A stretch of 59,764 nucleotides of DNA from Neisseria sp. (GCF_030530745.1 NZ_JAUMUI010000014.1:1-59764), one strand, 5' to 3'; positions 8,118 to 19,400 are shown, counted from the stretch's first letter. Notes: generated by a model from the letters alone, not told the origin. Numbers and translations are program-made.

Positions 8118-8657
8118 ATGGCTCGTTTGAGAGAGTTTTATAACAGCACTGTGGTTCCTGAGTTGATAAAGCAGTTTGGCTATAAGTCAATTATGGAGGT
8201 GCCTCGTATTGAAAAAATTACTTTAAATATGGGTGTTGGCGAAGCTGTTGCGGATAAAAAAGTAATGGAGCATGCTGTTGCTGATTTGGAGAAAATTGCC
8301 GGTCAAAAGCCCGTAGTAACCGTTGCCCGCAAATCTATTGCCGGCTTCAAAATTCGTGACAACTATCCCGTGGGTTGCAAGGTGACTTTGCGTCGCGATC
8401 AAATGTTTGAATTCTTGGATCGTTTGGTGACTATCGCTTTGCCTCGAGTGCGCGACTTCCGTGGTATGAACGGTAAATCTTTTGATGGTGGCGGTAACTA
8501 TAATATGGGTGTCCGCGAGCAAATTATTTTTCCGGAAATCGAATACGATAAAATTGATGCTTTGCGTGGTTTAAACATTACCATTACTACAACTGCTAAA
8601 ACAGATGAAGAGGCAAAAGCTCTGTTGTCGCTGTTTAAATTTCCGTTCAAAGGATAA
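8118..8657 (+). CDS. rplE: 50S ribosomal protein L5
   Basis: A 179-residue L5 that binds 5S rRNA and touches P-site tRNA. The [11 protein letters not shown] motif (about 34-44) and [11 protein letters not shown] near 127-137 are typical. An AAGGAGATAAC ribosome-binding site precedes the ATG, and rpsN follows after 3 nt. Confidence 0.97.
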   Translation: MARLREFYNSTVVPELIKQFGYKSIMEVPRIEKITLNMGVGEAVADKKVMEHAVADLEKIAGQKPVVTVARKSIAGFKIRDNYPVGCKVTLRRDQMFEFLDRLVTIALPRVRDFRGMNGKSFDGGGNYNMGVREQIIFPEIEYDKIDALRGLNITITTTAKTDEEAKALLSLFKFPFKG

Positions 8658-8660
8658 TTC

Positions 8661-8966
8661 ATGGCTAAAAAAGCACTTATCAACCGCGAATTGAAACGCG
8701 TTGCTCTGGCGAAAAAATATGCCGCTAAGCGAGAGGCTATTTTTGCTGTTATTAATGATTCAAATGCTTCGGATGAAGAGCGTTTTGAGGCTCGCCTGAA
8801 ACTTCAAGCGATTCCCCGCAATGCTGCACCTGTTCGTCAGCGTCGTCGTTGTGCCTTGACTGGCCGTCCGCGTGGCACTTTCCGTAAGTTCGGTTTGGGT
8901 CGTATTAAAATCCGTGAAATTGCTATGCGTGGCGAGATTCCGGGCGTTGTTAAAGCTAGCTGGTAA
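8661..8966 (+). CDS. rpsN: 30S ribosomal protein S14, zinc-free form
   Basis: A 101-residue long-form S14 with one Cys only ([12 protein letters not shown]), so it lacks the four-Cys zinc site of short S14 proteins. Length and the C-terminus [11 protein letters not shown] match the proteobacterial C-minus type. Such proteins do not depend on zinc supply. Confidence 0.96.
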   Translation: MAKKALINRELKRVALAKKYAAKREAIFAVINDSNASDEERFEARLKLQAIPRNAAPVRQRRRCALTGRPRGTFRKFGLGRIKIREIAMRGEIPGVVKASW

Positions 8967-8980
8967 TAGGAGTAGTAATT

Positions 8981-9373
8981 ATGAGTATGCATGATCCTAT
9001 TTCCGATATGTTGACTCGTATCCGAAATGCGCAACGTGCAAACAAGATTGCCGTTGCTATGCCTTCTTCCAAATTGAAATGCGCTATCGCTAAGGTTTTG
9101 AAAGAGGAAGGTTATATTGAAGATTTCGCGGTTTCTGCCGATGCAAAACCTGTTTTGGAAATCCAATTGAAATATTATGCCGGGCGTCCCGTTATTGAAC
9201 AAATTAAGCGTGTGTCTCGTCCTGGTCTGCGTATTTACAAAGCCTCAAACGAGATTCCGAGTGTGATGAATGGTTTGGGTGTGGCAATCGTTAGCACTTC
9301 TAAAGGTGTAATGACCGACCGTAAGGCCCGTTCTGAAGGTGTTGGCGGTGAGTTGTTATGCATTGTTGCCTAG
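8981..9373 (+). CDS. rpsH: 30S ribosomal protein S8
   Basis: A 130-residue S8, a primary binder of the 16S central domain and, in E. coli, the translational repressor of the spc operon. [13 protein letters not shown] near residue 5 and the C-terminal [11 protein letters not shown] are the family signatures. Both the ATG at 8981 and the in-frame ATG six bases later are possible; AGGAGTAGT favours the first. Confidence 0.97.
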   Translation: MSMHDPISDMLTRIRNAQRANKIAVAMPSSKLKCAIAKVLKEEGYIEDFAVSADAKPVLEIQLKYYAGRPVIEQIKRVSRPGLRIYKASNEIPSVMNGLGVAIVSTSKGVMTDRKARSEGVGGELLCIVA

Positions 9374-9385
9374 TGGAGGATAAAT

Positions 9386-9919
9386 ATGTCACGCGTAGCT
9401 AAAAATCCAGTGACCGTTCCCGCTGGCGTTGAAGTGAAATTTGGAACTGATGCTATTATTATCAAGGGAAAGAATGGTGAGTTGTCTCTGCCCCTGACTG
9501 ATAATGTGGCTATTGAATTGAATGACGGTCAGTTGACCTTTACCGCTAAAGACAACAGCAAACAGGCTAATGCAATGTCTGGCACTGTACGTGCTTTAGT
9601 CAATAATATGGTTAAAGGTGTTTCTGAAGGCTTTGAGAAAAAATTGCAACTGATTGGTGTGGGCTATCGTGCTCAGGCTCAAGGTAAAGTATTGAATCTT
9701 TCTTTGGGCTTTTCTCATCCCATCGTTCATGAAATGCCGGAAGGTGTTTCAGTGCAAACCCCGAGTCAAACAGAAATTATTTTGACAGGTGCCGATAAAC
9801 AGGTTGTTGGTCAGGTTGCTGCCGAAATCCGCGCTTACCGCTCACCCGAGCCTTATAAAGGTAAAGGTGTACGTTATGTCGGCGAAGTGGTAGTGATGAA
9901 AGAAGCCAAGAAGAAATAA
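9386..9919 (+). CDS. rplF: 50S ribosomal protein L6
   Basis: A 177-residue L6 with two related RNA-binding domains near the factor-binding site. The C-terminal signature [16 protein letters not shown] is at about 151-166. GTGGAGGATAAAT precedes the ATG. Confidence 0.97.
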   Translation: MSRVAKNPVTVPAGVEVKFGTDAIIIKGKNGELSLPLTDNVAIELNDGQLTFTAKDNSKQANAMSGTVRALVNNMVKGVSEGFEKKLQLIGVGYRAQAQGKVLNLSLGFSHPIVHEMPEGVSVQTPSQTEIILTGADKQVVGQVAAEIRAYRSPEPYKGKGVRYVGEVVVMKEAKKK

Positions 9920-9933
9920 TTGAGGTTTTTCTA

Positions 9934-10287
9934 ATGAATAAACATGTAACCCGACTCCGTCGCGCGCGCAAAACCCGTGCTCGTATTGCGGATTTAAAAA
10001 TGGTTAGATTGTGCGTATTCCGTTCAAACAGTCATATTTATGCTCAAGTTATTAGTGCTGAGGGTGATAAAGTTTTGGCTCAAGCCTCTACTTTGGAAGC
10101 TGAAGTACGCGATAGCTTGAAATCAGGCAGTAATGTTGAGGCGGCTGCAGTTGTTGGTAAGCGTATTGCTGAAAAAGCAAAAGCTGCAGGTGTTGAAAAA
10201 GTTGCTTTCGATCGTTCTGGTTTTCAATATCATGGTCGTGTGAAAGCTTTGGCAGAAGCAGCACGTGAAAACGGTTTAAGCTTCTAA
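9934..10287 (+). CDS. rplR: 50S ribosomal protein L18
   Basis: A 117-residue L18, part of the central protuberance with 5S rRNA and L5. The basic N-terminus ([12 protein letters not shown]) and the C-terminal [15 protein letters not shown] motif are complete. Confidence 0.97.
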   Translation: MNKHVTRLRRARKTRARIADLKMVRLCVFRSNSHIYAQVISAEGDKVLAQASTLEAEVRDSLKSGSNVEAAAVVGKRIAEKAKAAGVEKVAFDRSGFQYHGRVKALAEAARENGLSF

Positions 10288-10304
10288 AGATTTGGAGATT
10301 TCAG

Positions 10305-10823
10305 ATGGCAAAACATGAGATTGAAGAGCGTGGTGACGGTTTAATCGAAAAAATGGTGGCCGTTAACCGTGTAACAAAAGTGGTTAAGGGTGGCCGTATT
10401 ATGGCTTTCTCTGCTCTGACAGTTGTTGGCGATGGTGATGGTCGCATCGGTATGGGTAAGGGGAAATCCAAAGAGGTTCCGGTTGCTGTGCAGAAGGCGA
10501 TGGATCAAGCTCGCCGCTCAATGATTAAAGTACCTTTGAAAAACGGCACCATTCACCATGAGGTGCTTGGCAAGCATGGTGCAACCCGTGTATTTATGCA
10601 GCCTGCTAAAGAAGGTAGTGGTGTAAAAGCAGGTGGTCCGATGCGCTTGGTTTTTGATGCTATGGGTATCCATAATATTTCTGCAAAAGTGCATGGCTCT
10701 ACTAATCCTTACAACATCGTGCGAGCCACATTGGATGGTCTGTCCAAGTTATATACTCCTGCGGATATCGCTGCAAAGCGCGGGTTGACTGTTGAAGATA
10801 TTTTAGGAGCTAACCATGACTGA
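10305..10823 (+). CDS. rpsE: 30S ribosomal protein S5
   Basis: A 172-residue S5, important for decoding fidelity and helicase activity at the mRNA entry. The spectinomycin loop [11 protein letters not shown] (about 23-33) looks wild type, and [13 protein letters not shown] follows. The 3' end overlaps rpmD by 8 bases, with TTAGGAGC inside rpsE as its ribosome-binding site. Confidence 0.97.
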   Translation: MAKHEIEERGDGLIEKMVAVNRVTKVVKGGRIMAFSALTVVGDGDGRIGMGKGKSKEVPVAVQKAMDQARRSMIKVPLKNGTIHHEVLGKHGATRVFMQPAKEGSGVKAGGPMRLVFDAMGIHNISAKVHGSTNPYNIVRATLDGLSKLYTPADIAAKRGLTVEDILGANHD

Positions 10824-11001
10824 ACAAAAGAAAATCAAAGTAACTTTGATTAAAAGTTTGATTGGTACCATTGAGGCTCATCGAGCCTGTGCACGTGGCT
10901 TGGGTCTACGTCGCCGCGAGCATACAGTAGAGGTTTTGGATACTCCTGAGAATCGTGGCATGATTAACAAAATCAGCTACCTGTTGAAAGTGGAGTCTTG
11001 A
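10816..11001 (+). CDS. rpmD: 50S ribosomal protein L30
   Basis: A 61-residue L30 with [11 protein letters not shown] at the start and [12 protein letters not shown] in the centre. The stop codon is one base before the rplO start, so the two are probably coupled. Confidence 0.96.
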   Translation: MTEQKKIKVTLIKSLIGTIEAHRACARGLGLRRREHTVEVLDTPENRGMINKISYLLKVES

Positions 11002-11002
11002 T

Positions 11003-11437
11003 ATGTTTTTAAATACTATTCAACCTGCCGAAGGTTCGACTCATGTTAAAAGACGTGTTGGTCGCGGTATTGGTAGTGGTTTAGGCAAAACCGGTGGTCG
11101 CGGCCACAAAGGCCAAAAAAGTCGCGCAGGTGGTTTTCATAAAGTAGGCTTTGAGGGTGGTCAAATGCCCTTACAGCGCCGTTTGCCCAAGCGTGGTTTT
11201 AAATCTTTAACTGCTGCTGCAAATGCTGAAGTTCGACTGAGTGAGTTGGAGTTGGTAGCTGTGAGCGAAATCGATGTGTTGGTTTTGAAGCAAGCGGGTT
11301 TAGTAGGTGCTAATGTTTTGAATGTAAAAGTTATTGCGTCAGGTTCTATTAACAAGGCAATTACTTTGAAAGGCATTAAAGCCACTAAAGGCGCACAAGC
11401 TGCTATTGAAGCTGCCGGCGGTAAAGTAGAAGAATAA
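11003..11437 (+). CDS. rplO: 50S ribosomal protein L15
   Basis: A 144-residue L15, a late assembly protein. The Gly-rich tail [20 protein letters not shown] (about 21-40) is the long RNA-binding extension. The second half is acidic-rich, ending in G-G-K-V-E-E. Confidence 0.97.
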   Translation: MFLNTIQPAEGSTHVKRRVGRGIGSGLGKTGGRGHKGQKSRAGGFHKVGFEGGQMPLQRRLPKRGFKSLTAAANAEVRLSELELVAVSEIDVLVLKQAGLVGANVLNVKVIASGSINKAITLKGIKATKGAQAAIEAAGGKVEE

Positions 11438-11452
11438 GACTTGGATTATTAA

Positions 11453-12766
11453 GTGGCTAATCAACTTTCATCATCAGATTTATCCAAATTCGGTGACTTG
11501 AAAAAGCGCCTATTGTTCTTGTTAGGCGCATTGATTGTATTCCGTATTGGTGCACATATTCCTGTGCCAGGAGTTGATGCAGCTGCTTTGGCTAAGTTAT
11601 ACGAAAGCGCAAGCAGCGGCATTCTGGGTATGTTGAATATGTTCTCAGGAGGTTCGCTTGAGCGCTTTAGTATTTTTGCAATTGGTATTATGCCGTATAT
11701 TTCGGCGTCAATTATTGTTCAATTGGCATCGGAAATACTCCCTTCTCTGAAGGCTCTGAAAAAAGAAGGGGAGGCCGGGCGTAAAATCATCACCAAATAT
11801 ACCCGTTATGGTACTGTGGTTCTGGCAGTCATGCAGAGTTTTGGTGTGGCTACATTTGTATATCAGCAAAATGTAGTTGTCGTCTCACAGCTGGAATTTT
11901 TTATCTCTACTGTTGTTTGCTTGGTAACCGGCACTATGTTTTTGATGTGGTTGGGTGAGCAAATGACCGAACGGGGGATAGGTAACGGCATTTCATTGAT
12001 CATAACGGCAGGTATCGCGGCAGGTATTCCGGCTGGAGCTGCGCAACTTGTTACCCTTACAAGTCAGGGATCAATGAGTATGTTGACGGCAGTATCTATT
12101 GTGGTGGGTGCCTTGCTGCTGATTTATATTGTGGTATTTTTTGAAAGTGCCCAGCGTAAAGTACCGGTTCATTATGCCAAACGTCAGCTCGGCAGCAGGA
12201 TTGTGCAAGGTCAAAATACACATATGCCCTTTAAGCTGAATATGGCCGGTGTGATTCCGCCTATTTTTGCTTCCAGTATCATTCTGTTTCCTTCAACGCT
12301 TTTAAGTTGGTTCGGCTCTGCAAATACAGACAGTTGGCTGCATAAAATAGCAGGTATGTTGCAACATGGACAACCTGTATATATTTTATTATTTGCGGCA
12401 ACCATTATTTTCTTTTGTTATTTCTATACGGCGTTGGTATTCAGTCCGAAAGAGATGGCAGAGAATTTGAAGAAAAGCGGGGCATTTATTCCCGGTATTA
12501 GACCGGGGGAGCAAACCTCCAGATATTTGGAAAAAGTTGTTTTGCGCTTGACTCTGTTTGGTGCTTTATACATAACTATTATTTGTTTGATTCCGGAATT
12601 TTTGACCACGGCTTTGAATATTCCTTTCTATTTGGGCGGCACCTCATTGTTAATCTTGGTAGTAGTAACCATGGATTTTCATACGCAAATTACTTCATAT
12701 AGAGTTACTCAGCAATATGAGTATTTGATTAAGCAACCTGATATGAAATCATTATCCCGTAAGTAA
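11453..12766 (+). CDS. secY: Protein translocase channel subunit SecY
   Basis: A 437-residue inner-membrane protein with ten predicted helices that forms the Sec channel with SecE and SecG. The G-A-H-I-P-V-P-G-V plug-side motif is near residues 33-41, and the cytosolic loops before helices 7 and 9 (G-Q-N-T-H-M-P-F-K-L-N and R-P-G-E-Q-T) needed for SecA and ribosome contact are present. It starts with GTG; the upstream TTG frame is closed by TAA at once, and the Shine-Dalgarno match is weak. This may hold SecY synthesis below that of its ribosomal neighbours. Confidence 0.96.
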   Translation: MANQLSSSDLSKFGDLKKRLLFLLGALIVFRIGAHIPVPGVDAAALAKLYESASSGILGMLNMFSGGSLERFSIFAIGIMPYISASIIVQLASEILPSLKALKKEGEAGRKIITKYTRYGTVVLAVMQSFGVATFVYQQNVVVVSQLEFFISTVVCLVTGTMFLMWLGEQMTERGIGNGISLIITAGIAAGIPAGAAQLVTLTSQGSMSMLTAVSIVVGALLLIYIVVFFESAQRKVPVHYAKRQLGSRIVQGQNTHMPFKLNMAGVIPPIFASSIILFPSTLLSWFGSANTDSWLHKIAGMLQHGQPVYILLFAATIIFFCYFYTALVFSPKEMAENLKKSGAFIPGIRPGEQTSRYLEKVVLRLTLFGALYITIICLIPEFLTTALNIPFYLGGTSLLILVVVTMDFHTQITSYRVTQQYEYLIKQPDMKSLSRK

Positions 12767-12769
12767 ATT

Positions 12770-12988
12770 ATGGCTAAAGAAGATACCATACAAATGCAGG
12801 GTGAGATTCTCGAAACCTTGCCGAATGCAACTTTTAAAGTAAAGCTCGAAAATGACCATGTTGTTTTAGGGCATATTTCCGGCAAGATGCGTATGCACTA
12901 TATACGTATCTCCCCGGGTGATAAGGTTACCGTTGAGCTGACACCCTATGATTTGACTCGGGCACGTATTGTGTTTCGAGCTAGGTAA
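12770..12988 (+). CDS. infA: Translation initiation factor IF-1
   Basis: A 72-residue OB-fold protein that blocks the ribosomal A site during initiation. The start [11 protein letters not shown] and the motif [14 protein letters not shown] are diagnostic. It begins 3 nt after secY. Confidence 0.97.
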   Translation: MAKEDTIQMQGEILETLPNATFKVKLENDHVVLGHISGKMRMHYIRISPGDKVTVELTPYDLTRARIVFRAR

Positions 12989-13006
12989 TTTAAGAAAGGA
13001 AATAAA

Positions 13007-13120
13007 ATGCGTGTACAACCTTCTGTAAAGAAAATTTGCCGTAACTGTAAGATTATTCGCCGTAATCGAGTAGTTCGTGTGATTTGCACTGACCCCCGCC
13101 ACAAGCAGCGTCAAGGCTAA
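13007..13120 (+). CDS. rpmJ: 50S ribosomal protein L36, zinc-ribbon form
   Basis: A 37-residue protein, [14 protein letters not shown], ending in H-K-Q-R-Q-G. The zinc ligands Cys11, Cys14, Cys27 and His32 are all present, so this is the zinc-binding (C-plus) paralogue. Length is typical. AAAGGAAAT stands just before the ATG. It sits in its standard place between infA and rpsM. Confidence 0.95.
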   Translation: MRVQPSVKKICRNCKIIRRNRVVRVICTDPRHKQRQG

Positions 13121-13129
13121 GCTGGTATT

Positions 13130-13156
13130 TTGCCAAGCCTGATTTTGTGGTATAGT
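13130..13156 (+). promoter_or_regulatory. Possible internal promoter ahead of rpsM
   Basis: TTGCCA (13130-13135) and an extended -10 TGGTATAGT (13148-13156). The 15-bp spacer is short but the extended -10 compensates. It would start the alpha block (rpsM-rpsK-rpsD-rpoA-rplQ) about 25 nt before rpsM. Confidence 0.4.
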
Positions 13157-13185
13157 AATAAAATTTTGCCCTTAAAGGAAAAAAT

Positions 13186-13548
13186 ATGGCTCGTATTGCA
13201 GGGGTAAATATCCCTAATAATGCCCATATCGTAATTGGCTTGCAGGCTATTTACGGTATTGGTTCTACTCGTGCTAAATTGATTTGTGAGGCTGCGAAAA
13301 TCGAGCAGAGCACTAAAGTAAAAGATTTAGACGAGTCTCAATTGGAAGCTTTGCGTGAGCAGGTTTCTAAATATGAAGTAGAAGGCGATTTGCGTCGTGA
13401 AGTAACGATGAGTATCAAGCGTCTGATGGATATGGGCTGCTACCGCGGCTTCAGGCATCGTCGCGGTTTGCCTTGTCGTGGACAACGAACGCGCACCAAT
13501 GCCCGTACCCGCAAAGGTCCGCGCAAAGCGATTGCCGGTAAAAAATAA
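13186..13548 (+). CDS. rpsM: 30S ribosomal protein S13
   Basis: A 120-residue S13 in the head, contacting the P-site tRNA and bridging to the 50[11 protein letters not shown] and [18 protein letters not shown] (about 94-111) are the family marks. The Lys-rich tail is complete. Confidence 0.97.
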   Translation: MARIAGVNIPNNAHIVIGLQAIYGIGSTRAKLICEAAKIEQSTKVKDLDESQLEALREQVSKYEVEGDLRREVTMSIKRLMDMGCYRGFRHRRGLPCRGQRTRTNARTRKGPRKAIAGKK

Positions 13549-13566
13549 TTTTTAAGGATTTGATTA

Positions 13567-13962
13567 ATGGCTAAAGCAAACACAGCTTCACGTGTACGCA
13601 AAAAAGTACGTAAAACCGTGAGTGAAGGTATTGTGCATGTTCATGCTTCTTTCAACAATACCATCATTACTATCACCGACCGTCAAGGCAATGCATTATC
13701 TTGGGCTACCTCGGGCGGCGCTGGTTTTAAAGGTTCGCGTAAAAGTACACCTTTTGCTGCCCAGGTGGCAGCAGAAGCCGCTGGTAAAGTTGCCCAAGAG
13801 CATGGCGTTAAAAATCTGGAAGTTCGCATTAAAGGCCCGGGTCCCGGCCGTGAATCTTCTGTTCGTGCGCTCAACGCTCTTGGTTTCAAGATTACCAGCA
13901 TTACCGACGTTACCCCGTTGCCCCATAACGGTTGCCGTCCACCTAAGAAACGTCGTATTTAA
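13567..13962 (+). CDS. rpsK: 30S ribosomal protein S11
   Basis: A 131-residue S11 from the platform near the E site. [15 protein letters not shown] near residue 24 and the invariant C-terminus [11 protein letters not shown] are present. Confidence 0.97.
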   Translation: MAKANTASRVRKKVRKTVSEGIVHVHASFNNTIITITDRQGNALSWATSGGAGFKGSRKSTPFAAQVAAEAAGKVAQEHGVKNLEVRIKGPGPGRESSVRALNALGFKITSITDVTPLPHNGCRPPKKRRI

Positions 13963-13981
13963 TATTGGAGTGATTTGAGAT

Positions 13982-14602
13982 ATGGCACGTTATATTGGCC
14001 CTAAATGTAAATTGGCCCGCCGCGAAGGTACAGATTTATTTTTAAAGAGCGCCCGCCGCTCTTTGGAATCTAAATGCAAAATGGATTCTGCGCCCGGTCA
14101 GCATGGTGCTAAAAAGCCCCGTCTTTCCGATTATGGTTTGCAGTTGCGTGAAAAACAAAAAATCCGCCGTATTTATGGTGTCTTAGAACGCCAGTTCCGC
14201 CGTTATTTTGCAGAAGCGGCCCGTCGTAAAGGCTCTACCGGCGAATTGTTGCTCCAGTTGTTGGAGTCGCGCTTGGATAATGTCGTGTACAGAATGGGCT
14301 TTGGTTCTACCCGTGCGGAAGCACGTCAGTTGGTGTCGCACAAAGCCATTACTGTAAACGGTCAGGTAGTAAACATTCCTTCTTACCAAGTTAAAGCCGG
14401 TGATGTTGTCAGCGTTCGTGAAAAGGCTAAAAAGCAAGTCCGTATTCAAGAAGCTTTGGGTTTGGCAACACAAATCGGTTTGCCCGGCTGGGTTTCTGTC
14501 GACGCAAACAAAATGGAAGGCGTATTCAAAAATATGCCTGATCGCTCAGAATTGACTGGCGATATTAATGAACAGCTGGTGGTAGAGTTCTACTCTAAAT
14601 AA
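13982..14602 (+). CDS. rpsD: 30S ribosomal protein S4
   Basis: A 206-residue S4 of exact E. coli length, an assembly nucleator and, in E. coli, the translational repressor of the alpha operon. The S4 RNA-binding domain [20 protein letters not shown] (about 95-114) is intact. The N-terminal region keeps one Cys only, so a zinc site is not expected. Confidence 0.97.
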   Translation: MARYIGPKCKLARREGTDLFLKSARRSLESKCKMDSAPGQHGAKKPRLSDYGLQLREKQKIRRIYGVLERQFRRYFAEAARRKGSTGELLLQLLESRLDNVVYRMGFGSTRAEARQLVSHKAITVNGQVVNIPSYQVKAGDVVSVREKAKKQVRIQEALGLATQIGLPGWVSVDANKMEGVFKNMPDRSELTGDINEQLVVEFYSK

Positions 14603-14628
14603 TTACCAGTTCAGTGAGGGACAGTTAA

Positions 14629-15615
14629 ATGCAAAACAGCACTTCCGAATTTTTGAAACCCCGTCAAATAGATGTGGATAACTTATCTGCCACCCGTGCA
14701 AAAGTATCTATGCAGCCGTTTGAACGTGGTTTCGGCCATACCCTTGGTAATGCTTTGCGTCGTATCTTACTGTCATCCATGAACGGTTTTGCACCTACTG
14801 AAGTGGCTATTACCGGTGTTTTGCACGAGTATTCTACTGTTGATGGTGTTCAAGAAGATGTTGTTGATATTTTGTTGAACCTTAAAGGTGTAGTTTTCAA
14901 GTTGCATGGCCGCAGCCAAGTTCAGTTAACCTTGAAGAAGTCCGGAGCGGGTGCCGTAGTAGCAGGCGACATCAGCCTGCCTCACGATGTGGAAATCATC
15001 AATCCTGAGCACGTTATTTGCCATCTTTCCGACAACGGTCAGATTGAGATGGAAATCAAAGTGGAGCAGGGGCGCGGTTACCAGTCGGTTTCAGGCCGTC
15101 GGACTATTCGCGATGAAAACCGACAAATCGGTGCAATTCAGTTGGATGCGAGCTTCTCGCCCATCAGCCGTGTTAGTTTTGAAGTTGAGCCGGCACGTGT
15201 AGAGCAGCGTACGGATTTGGATCGTTTGGTATTGGATATAGAAACCGACGGATCTATTGATCCGGAAGAGGCTGTTCGTAGTGCGGCACGTATTTTGATT
15301 GACCAGATGTCTATTTTTGCCGATTTGCAAGGAACACCAGTTGAAGAGGTTGAAGAAAAAGCGCCTCCTATCGATCCGGTTCTGCTGCGTCCGGTAGATG
15401 ATTTGGAATTGACAGTACGTTCGGCTAACTGCTTGAAAGCTGAAGATATTTATTATATTGGCGATTTAATTCAGCGTACCGAAACCGAACTCTTGAAGAC
15501 ACCCAATTTGGGTAGAAAATCTTTGAATGAAATCAAAGAAGTTTTGGCTTCCAAAGGGTTGACGTTGGGTTCTAAGCTGGAAGCTTGGCCGCCGGTGGGC
15601 TTGGAAAAGCCGTAA
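14629..15615 (+). CDS. rpoA: RNA polymerase alpha subunit
   Basis: A 328-residue alpha subunit (E. coli: 329). The N-terminal dimerisation domain covers about residues 1-230 ([15 protein letters not shown] near 36-50). The C-terminal domain from about 250 binds UP elements and activators and keeps [12 protein letters not shown] with [23 protein letters not shown] precedes the ATG. Confidence 0.98.
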   Translation: MQNSTSEFLKPRQIDVDNLSATRAKVSMQPFERGFGHTLGNALRRILLSSMNGFAPTEVAITGVLHEYSTVDGVQEDVVDILLNLKGVVFKLHGRSQVQLTLKKSGAGAVVAGDISLPHDVEIINPEHVICHLSDNGQIEMEIKVEQGRGYQSVSGRRTIRDENRQIGAIQLDASFSPISRVSFEVEPARVEQRTDLDRLVLDIETDGSIDPEEAVRSAARILIDQMSIFADLQGTPVEEVEEKAPPIDPVLLRPVDDLELTVRSANCLKAEDIYYIGDLIQRTETELLKTPNLGRKSLNEIKEVLASKGLTLGSKLEAWPPVGLEKP

Positions 15616-15640
15616 GTTTGAAGATTAAAGGATAAGTAAG

Positions 15641-16015
15641 ATGCGTCATCGTAATGGCAATCGTAAATTAAACCGTACCAGCAGCCATCGTGCTGCGATG
15701 CTGCGCAATATGGCCAATTCTTTATTGAGCCATGAAACCATCGTAACTACTTTGCCGAAGGCCAAAGAGTTGCGCCGTGTGGTGGAGCCCTTGATTACTT
15801 TGGGTAAAAAACCTTCGTTGGCAAACCGCCGCTTGGCATTTAACCGCACCCGCGACCGTGATGTGGTAGTAAAACTGTTCGATGAGTTGGGGCCACGCTT
15901 TGCTGCTCGTAACGGCGGTTATATCCGTATATTGAAATATGGTTTCCGCAAAGGCGACAATGCTCCGTTGGCATTGGTCGAGTTGGTGGATAAAGCAGCG
16001 GAAGCCGCAGAATAA
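15641..16015 (+). CDS. rplQ: 50S ribosomal protein L17
   Basis: A 124-residue L17, last gene of the cluster. M-R-H-R[13 protein letters not shown] near the start and the motif [10 protein letters not shown] are typical. A strong hairpin terminator follows 148 bp downstream. Confidence 0.97.
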   Translation: MRHRNGNRKLNRTSSHRAAMLRNMANSLLSHETIVTTLPKAKELRRVVEPLITLGKKPSLANRRLAFNRTRDRDVVVKLFDELGPRFAARNGGYIRILKYGFRKGDNAPLALVELVDKAAEAAE

Positions 16016-16162
16016 TCCGGTAAGTTTACTTTTCGGTTGAGACTCCTCCATTTATGGCGGTAGGATTTGAGATTATTCGGGTGGAGAGCAACCCCGTCTA
16101 AATCAGGGAAATATGTGGGACGGCGCTTAGTATATCGTCCTGTGTATTGAAATTTTGATAAA

Positions 16163-16196
16163 AAAACCGTATCCGATTCATGTCGGATACGGTTTT
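16163..16196 (+). terminator. Intrinsic terminator of the ribosomal cluster
   Basis: Perfect 14-bp arms AAAACCGTATCCGA and TCGGATACGGTTTT around a 6-nt loop, followed by CTGTTTTGATTTTT. Unlike most terminators here it is not built from DUS. Confidence 0.85.
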
Positions 16197-16347
16197 CTGT
16201 TTTGATTTTTGGCAAAATCTTCTAACGAAATATACGGAAGCGGTAGTTTGATAATGCCGAACTCTCCTTCTCTACAGGCAATATCGGAGCAGACAGGCCG
16301 TTTAGTAGGGGGGAGGAATGTTTCATTTTTACAATAGCCGTTTGAGG

Positions 16348-16360
16348 TTTCAGACGACCT
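16348..16360 (-). other. Variant uptake sequence AGGTCGTCTGAA
   Basis: The minus strand reads AGGTCGTCTGAAA, the dialect described for N. mucosa, in a genome segment dominated by AGGCCGTCTGAA. Confidence 0.6.
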
Positions 16361-16393
16361 CTGCAACAAACCGGACAAAATACCAAATAAGTA

Positions 16394-16402
16394 TGTTAAA
16401 AT
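16394..16402 (+). promoter_or_regulatory. Possible pilC promoter, extended -10
   Basis: TGTTAAAAT gives TG, one base, then TAAAAT at 16,397-16,402. No good -35 is visible. The predicted leader is about 85 nt and AT-rich. Confidence 0.35.
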
Positions 16403-16494
16403 CGCATACATTTCAACACAAAAACTTACAAAATTCATATTGATTATAAACCGCCCGCATTTTGCGGCGCGGTCGAAACGAAAGACGGCACATT

Positions 16495-19400
16495 ATGAAA
16501 ACGACTTCCCCCTCCCCTCGCGCCCGCTTGCGTCCGATAATCTTCAGCCTTTCTTTGATTTTTACCCTGCTGGCCTCCGGAACGGCAAATGCCCAGTTTG
16601 CCGATGTTCCCGTTTATCTGCAAAACGAAACCAAAACCATCGGCGGCACTTCCAAAGTCAAGCCCAATGTGATGCTGTTCATTGATGACTCGGGCAGTAT
16701 GCGTTATGTAACAGGGAAAGACGTTGTAGCTGGTAAGAATGAAAAGAGCCGTATGTCAATTGCCAAATCTGCTCTCTCTTCCGTGGTGACAAAATACAAA
16801 GATCAGATCAACTGGAACCTGCAAACGCTTAATAACAATAAATCGGTAAATATGGATCAGTATACCGATAACTGGGAACTGGTTCTCAAGAAAATTAATA
16901 AGATGCAGTCTGAAGGAGGAACACCTACTACTCCGCGATTTTACGAATTATCGAAAATTGTCCGAGACAACACCGAATACCGTTGCCAGAAAAATTTTAT
17001 CCTGCTGATGTCTGACGGTGATGCCAATTACAGTCAGGATACGGATGACAGTAATTGGACATTTGTACAAGATAGGGGATGGACAATTAAAGATAAATCT
17101 AAAATCAAACCTTATTTTCCAAATAATACCGTTGATGATCCCTATTTTGGTAGACAAACAGGGGGAGGAGCTGCTTATGAAAGCCGTTATAATTCCAGCA
17201 CTAACAGTTGGGGTATCGATCTCTGGGATACGTTTTGGGATAGGGAAAACGGTTTAGGCTGGTTCAGTAGGACTTTGGCTACAAAAGACTTTAAAACCGG
17301 AGGAACCGATAAAACCGGTAAAAGTTGGGACGGGGATTCGGCCGATCCTAAAAACTCAAACGATGAGAGTATTTATAAAAAACAGATTGCTGAAACATTT
17401 ACCATCGGCTTTGGTGAAGGACTGACTGAAAAAGGCAGGGCATACCTCAAACAAGGTGCCGCCCGTGCCAATGCCGCCGACAATGAAAAATCTTTCTTCA
17501 ATGCTTCCAATGAAGAAGAATTGGTTGCTGCCATCGGCAGCATTTTCGACAGCATCGAAAGCTCTGCCTTAAACAATGCCGAAGAAGGCGTGGGCACTTC
17601 TGCACCCGCGGTTAGCGGGGCAAACGGCAGGGCTACCGATGCAGCCACTGTGTATCTTGATCCGCAATCGTGGAGCAGCCAGTTGCACTTTTACAGTCTC
17701 AATGCCGACGGGTCGTTTTCGTCTACCCCCAAACAACCTTATTTCGGCAACCGCAAAACGCTGATCAATACCGGCAGCGGCGTGTTTTGGGCGGATGGGC
17801 AAAGCTATGCCGACAACGGTTATTTCGGCATTGAAACATCAGGGAAAAATGCCGACGAATGGAAATCGGCACTGATGCCTTGGACGGTGCGCAGTAAAGA
17901 CGATTCTGTGATTAAAACTGATTCGGTCAACACGCCGTACAGCCAAACCTACCGCGACCGTAATTTGGATGCTGAAGGCAAACCAGTGAATGGCAAGCGC
18001 GATTTGGGCGATATTCTCGACAGCGGCATTGCCACAGCGGGCAACAGCGTCAACGGCCGCCCCGAATTTCTGCTGACTGCTGCCAACGACGGTATGGTGC
18101 ACCTGTTCCGCAGCTATGATCACGCAGAGCACCCTTATGAACTGAAACTCAGCTACATTCCCGCAGGTATGGAGCGCGACAGCGGCAACGGCGGCAGCAC
18201 GCTGGGCGAAACCCTGAAAGAGCTGGCCGATGAAGGATACGGCCAAAGCAAACCGCACCGCTATATGGTAAACGGCGGTTTTGTCGTGCGCACTACTGCC
18301 GCACCTTCCGGAGGGGTTAAAGGCCAGCAAACCGTGATGTTCGGCGCGATGGGGCAGGGCGGGCGCGGAGCCTATGCACTGAATGTCGGCGGCACCGACC
18401 GCGTGAACGGCACCGCTGCCATCGGGCTGAATGCCGCCGATAACGCTTGGAACACCACTGTGCCGCTGTTTGAAACCGCCAAAGGGGAAAGCAATACTTT
18501 GGGTTATACCGTGGGCACGCCGCAAATCGGCCGTGTTTCCATAAAGCGTCCGGCTCCGACCGATGCCGTTCAGCAAGTGGATATTTCTGAAAATGTGCGT
18601 TATGCGGCATTTTTGGCCAGCGGCTACCGCAATCAAGACATCAAACATGAAAGCAATGAAACCGCCCTGTATGTTTACGATCTGTTGGGGCAGGAGGCTT
18701 CAACCGGTGAGGTCAAAGGCAAAACTGCGGGCAGCCTGATTGCAAAAATCACCGTGCCCGGCGGTGTCGGCGGCCTCTCCAGCCCCACCCTGCTCGATAT
18801 GGATTTCGACGGGGTGATCGATGTGGCTTATGCAGGCGATTACGGCGGCAATATGTACCGTTTCGACCTGCGCGGCGAAACTCCCGACAAATGGCGGGTT
18901 CAGCGCATTTACACAGGTTCGGCCGCCCGCCCGATTACTGCCGCTCCCGCCGTTTCCCGTCGTGCCGATAATAAATATGTGGTTATTTTCGGCACAGGCA
19001 GCGATATCTACCAGAGCGATGCTGCAAGCAAAACCCAGCAGGCCGTGTTCGGTATTTTTGAAGATCTCAAACTTAATGGCGACAATACACTGCCGGAAGT
19101 AACGGCGGCAACAGAAGCAGATCTGCAAACCCAAACGATGGAGGAAAAAGAGATCGACGGTAAAAAATACCGTTTCTTGAGCAGCCACCCGGTAGGCAGC
19201 GACAAAAAAGGCTGGAAAATAAACTTGGGAGTCGGCACGGACAATGCAGGTGAGCGTGTGGTAGTTAAGCCGACTATGCTTTTACGCAGCGCATTGATCA
19301 GCACGAGGATTTATCAAACCACAACCACACCCCGCGATAACGGCGATGATGTGTGCCTGCCCGATGAAACCAGCACTTCCACAGAAAGCAGCAGTTGGAG

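Larger units (their letters stand above)
16016..16494. other. Non-coding gap between rplQ and pilC
   Basis: Besides the terminator at 16,163-16,196 it contains a variant uptake sequence (TTTCAGACGACCT, 16,348-16,360), a run of six G (16,308-16,313) and a possible extended -10 for pilC. An 86-codon minus-strand frame (16,178-16,438) crosses the terminator and has no recognisable family, so I do not call it. The first 150 bp hold no reading frame I can support. Confidence 0.5.

Noticed and set aside
16308-16313. G6 run upstream of pilC as a phase-variation tract
   Set aside because: Six bases is too short for efficient slippage and it lies over 80 bp from the -10.
16178-16438. 86-codon minus-strand frame upstream of pilC
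   Set aside because: It runs through the ribosomal cluster terminator and an uptake sequence, has no recognisable family and no clear ribosome-binding site.
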